A DNA stretch of 64,000 nucleotides from CAZHEV01 sp964531335 [NCBI: uncultured bacterium] (lineage in GTDB: Bacteria; Eisenbacteria; RBG-16-71-46; CAZHEV01). The stretch's first letter is position 1, and each line of letters opens with the position of its first letter. A model generated the notes under the pieces. It was not told the origin of the DNA and ran no database searches. It saw only the letters and a list, made by a program, of their open reading frames with translations. The translations under genes and the position numbers were made by a program. Positions 54,956-63,819 of the stretch are shown here, piece after piece. The DNA is taken from the NCBI GenBank assembly GCA_964531335.1, contig CAZHEV010000002.1, forward strand, positions 204,016 through 268,015. The letters run 5' to 3'.

Positions 54956-55279
54956 GGCGTGGCGGACCTCGATCGGGGCCATGGTGACGCTCGCCCGCGT
55001 CCCGGCCGACACCGGCTCCGCCTTGAGAGCGAACGACGCGGAGCCGGCCTCGATGCGCTGTGGCGTCGCCGGAGTCGGCGACCCCGAGCAGGTGTCGAGA
55101 TACGGGAGACAGGTCCACGTGCCGGGGGACTTCACGGACAAGCTGAAGGCTCGGGAGCACTCCTCGGTGGTCTTCAATCATGATCCCGGGGATCTCAGGG
55201 CTCGACCCCACAGGATGAAAATACAGCGGGCCGTGTGGAGGGCCCCGGGCGCCCGGAACCGCCGGGGAAGGAGTGACTC
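54956..55279. other. 324-bp intergenic stretch without a recognisable gene
   Basis: Short open frames exist on both strands, but none has a supported start or a recognised sequence. It ends in the GGAAGGAG ribosome-binding site of the DHH gene. It may hold the promoter of that gene, though I see no good match. Confidence 0.6.
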
Positions 55280-56359
55280 TTGAGCGACGCAATCGAGAAG
55301 GCGCCGAGAAGGACTCGGTCGCGGAGGCTGCTCGATAGTTTGAAGAACGCCGGCCAGGTAGTGGTCGTGACGCATGACAGTCCCGACCCGGACGCCATCG
55401 CCTCCGGCTGGGGGGTGTGCGCTCTCGTGGAGAGAACGTTGAAGCTTCCTACAAAGCTCCTGGCCGGAGGTGTGATAACAAGGGCGGAGAATCGTACGCT
55501 GGTGGACGTCCTCAAGCCCCCCCTGGAGATGACCCGCTACTGGCGGCCCTCCGAGGAAACGGCGCTGGTGCTGGTGGACACGCATTCGCCGCCGAGGTTT
55601 CTTCACTTGCCCGCGAAGCACCCGCCGGCGGCTGTGATCGACCACCATACGGCCGGGAAGGGCTCCGGCAGGGGGCTGTCCTTCCGCTTTCGTGACGTGC
55701 GAACGAGCGTGCTGGCCACTTCCTCAATAGTGACCGGCTACCTGAGGGAACAGGACATAGATCCGTCTCCGTCTCTGGCCACCGCGCTTACGTACGGGGT
55801 GTACTCGGACGCGGTGGGCTACGGGAACAGGTTCTCGCGGACCGACCGCGTGGCACTGGCCTGGCTCTCGCAGTTCCTGGATCCGGAGATCCTGAAAATG
55901 ATCGAGTACGCTACCCTGCCCAAGGAGTACTACGAGGACATGCTCCTGGCTTTGGAGAGCAGCTTCACCTACGACGGCGTCGGTGTGTGCTTCCTGCCCC
56001 GTGCGAGTGGGGCGGAGGTGGTCGGTGAAATAGCGGACCTGTTGATACGTTGCCGTGACATCGATCACGTCCTATGCGCCGCGCTGGTGGGCGAGCGGAT
56101 CGTCATCTCCGCCAGGACCACGCCCCGCGGGGGCAACGCGACGGAGCTTCTTGACAAGACGTTGAACGATCTCGAGTCGGCCTCATGGGGCGGACACGAG
56201 CATCGCGCCGGCGGGCACATCGACGTGAGCCGGCTCGATTCGGCGAAAAAGGGCATGGAATCCGATGTGCGCCGGCGCTGGCTCCGCGCCACCGGCGTAG
56301 AGAAGAACCGCGGCGTGAGGCTCGTCGCAAAGAAGGATATCCTCAAGGCGCTGGGTTGA
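55280..56359 (+). CDS. DHH/DHHA1 family phosphoesterase (NrnA-like)
   Basis: 359-residue cytoplasmic phosphoesterase of the NrnA/GdpP-related family acting on nano-RNA, PAP or cyclic dinucleotide products. Metal-binding motifs are HDSPDPDA (usually HxNPDxDA), VDTH, the DHH motif in VIDHHTAG, and a C-terminal GGHEHRAGGH of the DHHA1 domain. TTG start at 55280 with GGAAGGAG 8 nt upstream. The change of Asn to Ser in the first motif is mild. The substrate is unproven. Confidence 0.88.
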   Translation: MSDAIEKAPRRTRSRRLLDSLKNAGQVVVVTHDSPDPDAIASGWGVCALVERTLKLPTKLLAGGVITRAENRTLVDVLKPPLEMTRYWRPSEETALVLVDTHSPPRFLHLPAKHPPAAVIDHHTAGKGSGRGLSFRFRDVRTSVLATSSIVTGYLREQDIDPSPSLATALTYGVYSDAVGYGNRFSRTDRVALAWLSQFLDPEILKMIEYATLPKEYYEDMLLALESSFTYDGVGVCFLPRASGAEVVGEIADLLIRCRDIDHVLCAALVGERIVISARTTPRGGNATELLDKTLNDLESASWGGHEHRAGGHIDVSRLDSAKKGMESDVRRRWLRATGVEKNRGVRLVAKKDILKALG

Positions 56360-56425
56360 TCAGGGAATAGGACGGAGATCGATTCGAGACCCCGCGGTGG
56401 GAGGACGACGACGGAGGGACGCCAC

Positions 56426-58144
56426 ATGGTGCAACGGCAGGCCAATACGGTAAACGCGGGACCGCAGAACGATGGAAGGCTCACCGCGAGGAGCTTCGTT
56501 CTCGGATCGATCTTCGCCGTGGTTTTGTGCGGCGTCAACTCTTACCTTACGCTCAGCTTCGGCATCATAGAAGAAGGCCCGGCTATCGCCGCGTTGTTCT
56601 TCTTCGCCTTTTTCTTCAAGTCGCGCAACAAGATCACATCCACCGAGATGGTGATAGTCGCCACCATGGGAAGCGCGGGAGGCTCGCTCGGTTTCATATC
56701 GAACTTCTTCGCGGCCAAGGTCATGGCCACCGGAGAGCCGTACAGCATTCCCGCGATGACGCTTTTCGCTATCGTGTCGAGCATAATAGGGCTGATCGCG
56801 GTCATAGTGCTCAGACAGCTCCTGATAGTCCAGGACGAGAAGCTACCCGAGGATCAGCGCCTTCCGTGGGTGGGCGCCAGGGCGGTCAAAGGCATAATCG
56901 ATCCCCTCGTTTCCACCACCACGTCGAGGCAGCCGCTGTACCTGATAATCTTCACCTGCGCCTCCATTCTCTATATCATATTCAACAAGGACGGGGTGGG
57001 CTGGTTTCCCACTGAAGTCATGATAGGCGTCCTCGGTTTGTCAGCCTACGGCGCCGGAGTCGCCTTCTCCCCGTTTGTCTGGGCCGGCTCCTTCCTGATA
57101 GGCCTGCGCACCTGCGTGGGATTCTTCGCCGGAGGCGTCGCCCTCCTCGTTATGGCCCCGCACCTGCCCGATCCCTCGGCGCCCCATACTTACGTTTGGC
57201 CGGGGATAATGTTCCTTGTCACGTCGGGGATGACCGCCTTGCTGATCAGGTGGAAAGTTATAGTCGACGCCTTCAGGTCCCTCTTCACCCGCATCGGCGG
57301 CGGCGACGACGACCCGATCATGGGCAAGACCGGAACGGCGGTATTCATCATCGCCGGGCTCGCGATCTCGATCTTGGTCCTTCGACTGTACTTCGGGCTC
57401 AGCCTTCTTATCATAGCCGCCATGATAGTCATAGGCGGCATTGTTCTGAATCTCATCGCCACCCGGGCCGCCGCTCAGACCTATTTCAATCCCGCCAGGG
57501 TGATGGGGATATTGCTTCAGGGTGTCTGCGCGCTGCTCGGCGGCGCGAGCGTCGGCACCAATCTGGTGGGCGCGGGCTTCGTTGCGGGAAGCGGCGCGCA
57601 GGGAGGCAATCTGACCGGTGACATGGCCTACGGCCGGTGGTACGGCGTATTCTCGAGATGGCAGTTCTGGACACAGGCCAGCACGGTGGTGGCGTGCTCT
57701 CTTGTGTCAGCCGCGGTTTTTCACGTCATACACCTCAGCACCCCGCTGGCGCTCGAGGGGGGCGAGCTTCCGGCGCCTATAGCGAAGATATGGGCGGCGA
57801 TCGGGCTGCTCTTCGACCCCCAGTCCGCGCAGGATCTGCCGCCGTTCGCCGTGGAGTCCATGTGGATCGCCGGCGCGGCCGGGATCGTATGGGCGTTGCT
57901 TGAGAACAAGGCCGCCTATAGGAAGCTGCTTCCCGGGTCGATAGGATTCGGGTTGGCTCTCATTCTGCCCGTCGTATATGACTTGGCCTTTTTCTGCGGC
58001 AGCCTGACGATGTTCTACGTCCTGAGGCGGGGATTCAGCCTGCGTGACATCACTCTGGGCACGATCGCCGTGGCCTGCATCGTGGGCGAAGGCATAGGTG
58101 GAATCCTGCAAGCCGTGCTCAAGATCGTCGGGATTATCTCTTGA
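56426..58144 (+). CDS. OPT family transporter
   Basis: 572-residue inner-membrane protein with about 14-16 hydrophobic segments, starting RSFVLGSIFAVVLCGVNSYLTLSFGII, as in oligopeptide or metal-chelate transporters of the OPT family. The central segment GASVGTNLVGAGFVAGSGAQ is family-like. GGAGGG precedes the ATG. It lies 66 bp after the DHH gene. The substrate (peptide or metal chelate) cannot be told. Confidence 0.87.
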   Translation: MVQRQANTVNAGPQNDGRLTARSFVLGSIFAVVLCGVNSYLTLSFGIIEEGPAIAALFFFAFFFKSRNKITSTEMVIVATMGSAGGSLGFISNFFAAKVMATGEPYSIPAMTLFAIVSSIIGLIAVIVLRQLLIVQDEKLPEDQRLPWVGARAVKGIIDPLVSTTTSRQPLYLIIFTCASILYIIFNKDGVGWFPTEVMIGVLGLSAYGAGVAFSPFVWAGSFLIGLRTCVGFFAGGVALLVMAPHLPDPSAPHTYVWPGIMFLVTSGMTALLIRWKVIVDAFRSLFTRIGGGDDDPIMGKTGTAVFIIAGLAISILVLRLYFGLSLLIIAAMIVIGGIVLNLIATRAAAQTYFNPARVMGILLQGVCALLGGASVGTNLVGAGFVAGSGAQGGNLTGDMAYGRWYGVFSRWQFWTQASTVVACSLVSAAVFHVIHLSTPLALEGGELPAPIAKIWAAIGLLFDPQSAQDLPPFAVESMWIAGAAGIVWALLENKAAYRKLLPGSIGFGLALILPVVYDLAFFCGSLTMFYVLRRGFSLRDITLGTIAVACIVGEGIGGILQAVLKIVGIIS

Positions 58145-58209
58145 CGGCATTGTGAAAGGCTGGACGCCGGAGCCCCCCCGTATAGTAGCTTGCAATGCAG
58201 TCGCTCTAC

Positions 58210-58406
58210 GGAGCGCCGCGGACGTCCTACATGAAGTCCTGATGGCCAAGACCGCGGGAATGGGCTTCGACAAGATCACGGACATGATCCACTTCTATCC
58301 CCCCTATGGCGACGTGGTCAAGCGCCCGTCGGCGTACTTCTACGGGAATAAGCTCAGGAGCAGCTTCTTCATAAAGCTCCTGAGAAGGCTGAACGGGTCG
58401 TCCTGA
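58210..58406 (+). pseudogene. C-terminal remnant of a pyridine nucleotide-disulfide reductase
   Basis: About 65 residues (ADVLHEVLMAKTAGMGF, then MIHFYPPYGDVVKRPSAY and YFYGNKL) match the dimerisation end of mercuric-reductase/lipoamide-dehydrogenase-like flavoproteins (HEF-type helix and IHPYPT-type segment). The FAD and NAD domains are absent and there is no start signal. It is another 3' gene remnant. Confidence 0.6.
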
Positions 58407-58579
58407 GGCCGTCGTGGCCGGCCGATGCTGCTTCAGAAGACCGGAAAACACCACCGAACGGCGAATAGCGGTCCGATCGCGCCGATACTGAGTCCCCCGA
58501 AGAGAAAGTCCTTCGAGTCGAGTTTCCCTTGCTGAAAGCTATGGCGTTCGGACGCTTGGACCCGGGTAGGCACATCTGC

Positions 58580-58608
58580 TTGACAAAATGAAAAGATTAG
58601 TTTATAAT
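58580..58608 (+). promoter_or_regulatory. Consensus sigma-70 promoter of the aromatic-sensing activator
   Basis: TTGACA (58580-58585), a 17-bp spacer and TATAAT (58603-58608), a perfect match with perfect spacing. Transcription should start near 58615, which rules out the upstream start codons of the following open frame. Confidence 0.9.
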
Positions 58609-58618
58609 GAAATACAGG

Positions 58619-58640
58619 CTTTCAAAATGAAAGGCTTTCA
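58619..58640. promoter_or_regulatory. Palindromic operator candidate in the regulator leader
   Basis: CTTTCA-AAA-TGAAAG (58619-58633) overlaps a second palindrome TGAAAG-G-CTTTCA (58628-58640). It lies at about +5 to +26 of the predicted transcript, where a bound protein would block transcription. A similar TTTCA-N3-TGAAA follows the gene at 60294-60306. Autoregulation by the encoded activator is inference. Confidence 0.45.
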
Positions 58641-58641
58641 T

Positions 58642-60276
58642 ATGAGGGTCGAGGACTTGAAACTCAACGAGCTCGTCACTTTCGAGGAAGGGAGGATCCA
58701 CCTACACGGGAGGCGATTGGTCCTTCACTCTGTCCACGCATTCGGGCATTTCAGGAAGGACCTCGTCGGCATGCTGGGAGCGGAGGACGCGCGCAGAGTC
58801 ATTACCAGGTTCGGATTTTTCTGGGGTGAGACCGACGCCGCCGCCATGAAGCGCATTCTGAAGTGGGAGGATCCCATCCAACTCATGCAGGCGGCCTTTA
58901 GAATGCAGCTTCTCGAGGGAAGGGCCAAACCCGAATTGAAGGTGATCGAGGCCGATCCCGATTCCGGCCGCTACCATTTCGAGCTTCTTTGGCCCGAGTC
59001 GGGGGAGTCGGAGGAGCACCTTACCGAGCTCGGCTATTCCCACGACCCGGCGTGCTGGGAGCTGGTGGGGCACGCAAGCGGCTGCGCTACCTACAGCACG
59101 GGCGCGGACATCTTCTTCATTGAGCGGGAGTGCATCACCAAGGGCGACCCTCATTGCTTCGCGGTGGGAAAGGACCGAGATTCCTGGGGCGATGAGATAG
59201 AGCCCTTGCTGCACTACTTCGAGGCCGAGGACATAAAGGGGAAAGTCGAGCAGGTTTCGCGGGAGCTGCGGGAGAAGACCGAAGAGCTCGCCCGGCAGCA
59301 GGAGAGAATTAGCATGATGGACCGGCCCAGGCCGCCTTTCATGATCGAGGGGCGCAGCAGGGAGTGGCAGGAGGTGATCATGCTTGCAAACAGGGTCGCC
59401 GCGTTCGACTCGTCGGTGCTCATCACGGGCGAGACGGGGGTCGGCAAGGAGGTCGTAGCCCGTCTTCTCCATTCCGTATCCCACCGTTCAAAGGGGCCGT
59501 TCGTCACTGTGAACTGCGGCGCCTTGCCGGAGACCATACTCGAAAGCGAGCTCTTCGGTCACAAGAAGGGGTCCTTCACCGGGGCGTTCCATGACCGGGT
59601 CGGCCTATTCGAGCACGCCGCGGGAGGCACGATATTCCTGGACGAGATAGGCGATATCGGCCAGGCCATGCAGGTGAAGATCTTGCGGGTCCTTCAGGAA
59701 CACGAGATCGTCCGGGTGGGCGAGAACCAACCCCGGAAGATCGACGTTCGCATCGTGGCCGCCACCAACAAGGAGCTGGAGAAGGCGGTCAGAGAACGCG
59801 AATTCAGGGAAGACCTGCTGTATAGACTGAAGGTGGTAGAGATCAACATACCGCCGCTCAGAAGAAGAGAAGCCGATGTGCTGCCTCTGGCCCGTTTCAT
59901 CGCCGAGAAGCTGTCGAAGCGGCTCAATATCCCAAGACTTCGCCTGGACGCGACCACTATCGACTATCTTCTCTCGTATTCTTGGCCCGGAAACGTGCGG
60001 GAGCTGGAGAACGTGCTCGAACGCGCGGCGATCATGAGCAAGCGCGGTGTGATTCTGCCGGAGAATCTACCGCGGCCACTTCTCGATAAAGGGACCGGGT
60101 CGGCCTTCAGCGCCGGCTCGACCACCAAGACCCTGGCGCAAGTGGAGATGGAGTACATCGACGCGGTTCTACGATCGGCTGAGGGAAACCGGACCGTGGC
60201 CGCCAAGATACTCGACATCGGCCAGACTACGCTCTGGCGGAAGCTGAAGAACCGGCGGGAGCCCGATCGACCTTAG
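58642..60276 (+). CDS. XylR/DmpR/MopR-type sigma-54 activator with V4R sensor
   Basis: 544-residue sigma-54 activator of the aromatic-sensing subclass. The XylR_N/V4R sensor domain (about 1-180) has Cys138, Glu161, Cys164 and Cys172, exactly the spacing of the zinc site of MopR (C155, E178, C181, C189). MopR Trp134, which contacts phenol, aligns with Trp117, but MopR His106 aligns with Gln89, so the ligand probably differs. A coiled linker precedes the AAA+ domain with GETGVGKE (263-270) and GSFTGA (310-315), then a Fis-type HTH. ATG 58642 is chosen because GAAAGG lies 7 nt upstream and the promoter excludes earlier starts. Likely targets are nearby genes such as the operon at 60649 (inference). 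Confidence 0.92.
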   Translation: MRVEDLKLNELVTFEEGRIHLHGRRLVLHSVHAFGHFRKDLVGMLGAEDARRVITRFGFFWGETDAAAMKRILKWEDPIQLMQAAFRMQLLEGRAKPELKVIEADPDSGRYHFELLWPESGESEEHLTELGYSHDPACWELVGHASGCATYSTGADIFFIERECITKGDPHCFAVGKDRDSWGDEIEPLLHYFEAEDIKGKVEQVSRELREKTEELARQQERISMMDRPRPPFMIEGRSREWQEVIMLANRVAAFDSSVLITGETGVGKEVVARLLHSVSHRSKGPFVTVNCGALPETILESELFGHKKGSFTGAFHDRVGLFEHAAGGTIFLDEIGDIGQAMQVKILRVLQEHEIVRVGENQPRKIDVRIVAATNKELEKAVREREFREDLLYRLKVVEINIPPLRRREADVLPLARFIAEKLSKRLNIPRLRLDATTIDYLLSYSWPGNVRELENVLERAAIMSKRGVILPENLPRPLLDKGTGSAFSAGSTTKTLAQVEMEYIDAVLRSAEGNRTVAAKILDIGQTTLWRKLKNRREPDRP

Positions 60277-60293
60277 ATATGGGGCGTAGATCT

Positions 60294-60306
60294 TTTCAAT
60301 CTGAAA
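60294..60306. promoter_or_regulatory. Second TTTCA-N3-TGAAA palindrome
   Basis: Perfect 5-bp arms around ATC, 18 bp after the activator stop codon and about 340 bp before the radical SAM gene. It shares spacing and arms with the palindrome in the activator leader. The 372-bp region 60277-60648 shows no other gene. Its best -24/-12-like match is TGGTACGGGTCTTGAA near 60513, which lacks the -12 GC. Confidence 0.4.
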
Positions 60307-60648
60307 GGCTCCATCGATCCGATATCTTTCGCGACGGTGCTCTGCCCCGTTCACATCCGTCACCGCCGTCGCGCCCACCTACCCACGCCGCAAGGCTTCC
60401 GGGGCGCTCATCACAGCTAATCGCAATTCTTGCAACAAGATCCGCAATGAGCCGTGACCGCCCGCGGATCGATACCTCCGTCACCGCACACAGTCCGTTT
60501 AGGTTCACGGGCTGGTACGGGTCTTGAACCTACGAGCGAAATGGACGTGGCGGTGCCCGGCCCTGCGGGGCGGGGCGCGGTTTCGGGCCTGTGGCGCGGA
60601 GGGCGGTCAGGTCCCGGTGCGGTTACCGGCGGTTCGAAGGAGATCAGG

Positions 60649-61572
60649 ATGCACGTGTACGGCCCCGTTCCGTCCCGAAGACTGGGACGATCACTGGGGG
60701 TCAGCCTTACCCCCTCGAAGACTTGCACCTATTCCTGCGTCTACTGTCAACTCGGAAGGACGAATCGCCTGCAGGCCCACAGGGAGAGCTTCTTCTCGAA
60801 GGAAGCTATCCTGCACGAAATCCTGGAGCAGCTCAAGGTGACGGCGCCCGATTTCGTCACTTTCTGCGGCGATGGGGAGCCGACCTTGTCCAGGGATCTT
60901 GGCTGGCTCATTCGGCATGCAAAGGCGGAGGGCAACACGCCCGCGGCTGTGATCACGAACGGGTCTCTATTGTACAGGAAAGATGTCAGACAGGATCTAG
61001 AGCACTGCGACGTCACAATCGCCTCCTTGGATGCGGGCGACGAGCATACGTTCTGGAAGATCAACCGGCCGCACGGGACCCTTGACTTCGGTCGGGTCGT
61101 CCGGGGGCTTGTCGAATTTCGACGGGAGTGCTCCGGGCGACTCTGGATCGAGACCATGCTCGTAAGGGGCGTCAATGACTCGGAAGCCTCGATGAGGGCT
61201 ATCGGCGACATGTTGCGAGAGATCCGGCCTCACAAGACACAAATCCTCACACCCATTCGCCCCCCGGCCGAGGCGTGGGTCCAGGGGCCCCGGAGGGCGG
61301 AGCTTGACGCCGCCCGGCGGCTCATCGAGAACGCCACGTCGATCGAGGGACCGGAGTCCGGCGAGTTCGAGTGCGCCGGAACCGATGGCGCCAGGGAGGC
61401 GATAAAGCAAATCTGCTCGCGCCATCCGTTGCGCTTGGAGCAGGCCCTGGAAATCGAGGGCGAGCTATCGGAGCCCGGGACGGTGGACGCGATGCTCAGA
61501 GCCGGCGATTTGGTCGAGGTCGAGTATACCGGTCGGGTGCGGTTTTTGAAGGTGCCCCCGAACAATGGATGA
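60649..61572 (+). CDS. Radical SAM protein of the COG0731 (wyosine-synthetase-like) group
   Basis: 307-residue radical SAM enzyme. It has the conserved start VYGPVPSRRLGRSLGV, the iron-sulfur motif CTYSCVYC with following QLGRT, and the glycine-rich FVTFCGDGEPTLS. The C-terminal 70 residues look like a small helical winged domain (LRLEQALEIEGELSEPG). ATG 60649 with AGGAG 6 nt upstream fits the family start, and the longer open frame does not. It is the first gene of an operon with overlapping downstream genes. In bacteria the reaction of this group is not established. Confidence 0.9.
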   Translation: MHVYGPVPSRRLGRSLGVSLTPSKTCTYSCVYCQLGRTNRLQAHRESFFSKEAILHEILEQLKVTAPDFVTFCGDGEPTLSRDLGWLIRHAKAEGNTPAAVITNGSLLYRKDVRQDLEHCDVTIASLDAGDEHTFWKINRPHGTLDFGRVVRGLVEFRRECSGRLWIETMLVRGVNDSEASMRAIGDMLREIRPHKTQILTPIRPPAEAWVQGPRRAELDAARRLIENATSIEGPESGEFECAGTDGAREAIKQICSRHPLRLEQALEIEGELSEPGTVDAMLRAGDLVEVEYTGRVRFLKVPPNNG

Positions 61573-62032
61573 AACGATCAGTACTGAACGCGAGGTGATT
61601 GGCATGGAGACCATCGGAGGCTTGAGGCACCGGCCCGCTGAAATCGTCGAAAGGTCGCTGCATGCGCTGGAGAGCGCCCGCTTAAGACATTACGAATCCC
61701 TCGGGGCGGACAGGACCCGGCTGTGCTTGGAGTCGCTCTACGACGTGACGTTACGCTGCCTGGAGAGCAGGAACACGGTCGCCATGATCCGGCACGCCGA
61801 AAACGTCGCTCGCGAGCGTTTCTCTTCCGGATTCGATCTCTGCGAGGTGCAGACCGCGTTCAACGCCCTGGAGGAGGCGATCTGGACGCGTGTGTGGGAG
61901 CGGTTCGAGCCGACCGAGTTCTTTGAAACCATGCGATTGGTGAGCATTATCATCGGCACGGGCAAAGACGCCCTGGTTCGTGTTTACTTGTCCCTTTCGG
62001 CCGAGGAGGACGCCCATGTTGTCACCCTTTGA
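61565..62032 (+). CDS. Small helical protein, possibly RsbRD-like sensor domain
   Basis: 155 residues, almost all predicted helix (LHALESARLRHYESLGADRT, then FETMRLVSIIIGTGKDALVRVY). The pattern recalls the N-terminal helical sensor domain of RsbRD-type regulators, but I am not certain. Its ATG overlaps the stop of the radical SAM gene (8 bp), and its 3' end overlaps the flavoenzyme gene by 17 bp. Three-gene translational coupling is therefore likely. ATG 61604 is an alternative start. Confidence 0.65.
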   Translation: MDETISTEREVIGMETIGGLRHRPAEIVERSLHALESARLRHYESLGADRTRLCLESLYDVTLRCLESRNTVAMIRHAENVARERFSSGFDLCEVQTAFNALEEAIWTRVWERFEPTEFFETMRLVSIIIGTGKDALVRVYLSLSAEEDAHVVTL

Positions 62033-63560
62033 ATCGATTCGAGTGGGGTCGGTCGATCTTCCCAATCGAATAGCCATGGCTCCGATGAAGACCGCCTACG
62101 GCACGAAGGAAGGCCGCGTGACGGAAAAGCTCCTGGCCTATTTCCGCAGACGGGCGGAAGGAGGCGTGGGCCTCATAATCTCCGAGCCGTTCTACGTGGA
62201 TAGGAGGGGAGTTGAGCACCCCAAGCAGCTCGGCATTGACAATGACGACAAGCTCGAAGGGCTGCAGAAGCTTGCTGTCGCGGTCCACGACGCGGGTTCC
62301 AAGGTGTTTGCGCATATCAACCACGGCGGGCGCGCGGCGAATCCAAAAGCGGCGGGCGCTCCACCCGAGGCCCCCTCGAAGGTCACCTGCGCGAGGACCG
62401 GCTTCGAGCCCGAGGTGCTTACGGAAAACCGGATCGCCGATATCACAGCCGCTTTCGTGGATGCCGCTGCCCGAGCAAGAAAGGCCGGGTTCGACGGGGT
62501 GGAGCTTCAGTTCGGTCTGGGCTATCTGGTTTCACAGTTCTTGTCGCCGGCCACGAACCTCCGTGACGACGGCTACGGCGGAGATCCGGAGCGCAGGATG
62601 CGCTTCGCGAGGGAGGTCCTTCTAGGTGTGCGGGAAGCGGTCGGCGCGGAGTTTCCTGTCGGCGTGCGGCTTTCGGGGTCGGAGAAGGTGTCCGGGGGGC
62701 TTGAGATTGAAGACGCGGTGAGCTTGTCGAGGAACCTCGATGCTTGGGGCGCGGACATGCTGCACGTTGCGACCGGTTCGAACTGCGACAGCTTGCCCTG
62801 GTACTTCCAGCACATGGCCCTTCCAGCCGGAGTGAATGAGAAGCTGGCTTCCCAGGTCAAGAGTAAGGTGAACGTGCCGGTGATGGCCGCGGGGCGACTT
62901 GGGGACCCCGAGCGCATCCGTGAATTGATTGGGACGGAGATGGTGGACATGGTGGCCGTCGGGCGGCCCTTGCTCGCCGATCCGGATCTTCCCAAGAAAA
63001 TGCGGGCGGACAGGGACGATCATGTGCTGCTTTGCGGCCATTGCCTCCAGGGATGCTTTGCCAACGTGAAAGCCGGAAGGGGGATCGGCTGCAACATCAA
63101 CCCTCTGGTGGGACGCGAGCTCGAAGCTCCGGCACCTGTCGATCGGCAGAAGCACGTGGTGGTCGTGGGCGGCGGTCCGGCCGGCATGCAGGCCGCCTTG
63201 ACGGCCCATGTCCGAGGCCATCGAGTGACGCTCTTGGAGAAAGGAGAGCTCGGCGGACAGTTCGCGCTCGCCTATCTTTCGCCGGCCAAGGGGCGGATGA
63301 AGAAGCCTCTCGACTCGTTGGTGGAGCAGCTCATGCGATCCGGCGTCGACGTCCGGGTCAACGAGGAGGCCACTGCGGACGCGATCGAGTCGCTCAGGCC
63401 CGGCGCCGTGATCGTGGCCACCGGCAACGAGTCGTTCGATCCCCTGTCCAAGAAGCTTGCCGCGGCGGGCCTGATTGTTGAGGTTGTCGGCGACGCGGAC
63501 ACGCCCGGCAAGTTGTACGATGCCGTCAATTCCGGTCATATGGCGGGGGCTACGATCTGA
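62016..63560 (+). CDS. Old Yellow Enzyme/2,4-dienoyl-CoA reductase-like flavoenzyme, reduced form
   Basis: 514 residues against about 640-670 for dienoyl-CoA reductases. An FMN TIM barrel (about 1-335) is followed by a 4Fe-4S motif CGHCLQGC-x11-C (Cys340, 343, 347, 359) and a Rossmann FAD motif VVVVGGGPAGMQAA (381-394). At about residue 470 (VIVATGNESFDP) the sequence passes directly to the closing FAD segment EVVGDADTPGKL. The inserted NAD(P)H-binding domain of about 120 residues is missing in frame. The barrel motif usually HGAHGY reads QFGLGY (Gln165, Leu168), so the substrate-site His pair is lost. GAGGAGGA precedes the ATG. It is last in the operon. Normal reductase activity is doubtful. 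Confidence 0.88.
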   Translation: MLSPFESIRVGSVDLPNRIAMAPMKTAYGTKEGRVTEKLLAYFRRRAEGGVGLIISEPFYVDRRGVEHPKQLGIDNDDKLEGLQKLAVAVHDAGSKVFAHINHGGRAANPKAAGAPPEAPSKVTCARTGFEPEVLTENRIADITAAFVDAAARARKAGFDGVELQFGLGYLVSQFLSPATNLRDDGYGGDPERRMRFAREVLLGVREAVGAEFPVGVRLSGSEKVSGGLEIEDAVSLSRNLDAWGADMLHVATGSNCDSLPWYFQHMALPAGVNEKLASQVKSKVNVPVMAAGRLGDPERIRELIGTEMVDMVAVGRPLLADPDLPKKMRADRDDHVLLCGHCLQGCFANVKAGRGIGCNINPLVGRELEAPAPVDRQKHVVVVGGGPAGMQAALTAHVRGHRVTLLEKGELGGQFALAYLSPAKGRMKKPLDSLVEQLMRSGVDVRVNEEATADAIESLRPGAVIVATGNESFDPLSKKLAAAGLIVEVVGDADTPGKLYDAVNSGHMAGATI

Positions 63561-63633
63561 CCTTCCACGGCCTTGCGCGCGGGTCACCGGCGATGGGCTG
63601 GTGGGCGCCGAACGCGGCGCCCACGCATTCAGA

Positions 63634-63819
63634 TCACCGGCCGCCGCCGGGAAAGGCCATTTCGTCACATCGCCAGCACCCTTGTTCGCCAAGGTCCCTG
63701 TCCGGATCGATGTCCTTGTCGCACAGCCAACCGTAGCCCTCCTTGTCCGTGAAGAACTTCAAAGGACGAGCCGGCTTGTGTGTCTCCGTAGTCGCTTCCT
63801 GCCGTTTGTCATCGCTCAT
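63634..63819 (-). CDS. Small Cys-containing protein of unknown function
   Basis: 61-residue soluble protein. A polar N-terminus is followed by FFTDKEGYGWLCDKDIDP and a CWRC pair (Cys33, Cys48, Cys51), possibly binding zinc or iron. AAAGGAGAGG lies about 6 nt before the ATG, which strongly supports a real gene. It is convergent with the flavoenzyme gene. The 181 bp upstream of it (63820-64000) shows no other gene. Confidence 0.7.
   Translation of the reverse strand: MSDDKRQEATTETHKPARPLKFFTDKEGYGWLCDKDIDPDRDLGEQGCWRCDEMAFPGGGR

Noticed and set aside
54867-55292. Minus-strand open frame in the gap before the DHH gene
   Set aside because: No ribosome-binding site or recognisable motif; biased low-complexity composition.
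60513-60528. TGGTACGGGTCTTGAA as a sigma-54 promoter of the radical SAM operon
   Set aside because: The -12 block has GA instead of the nearly invariant GC. It is kept only as a note.
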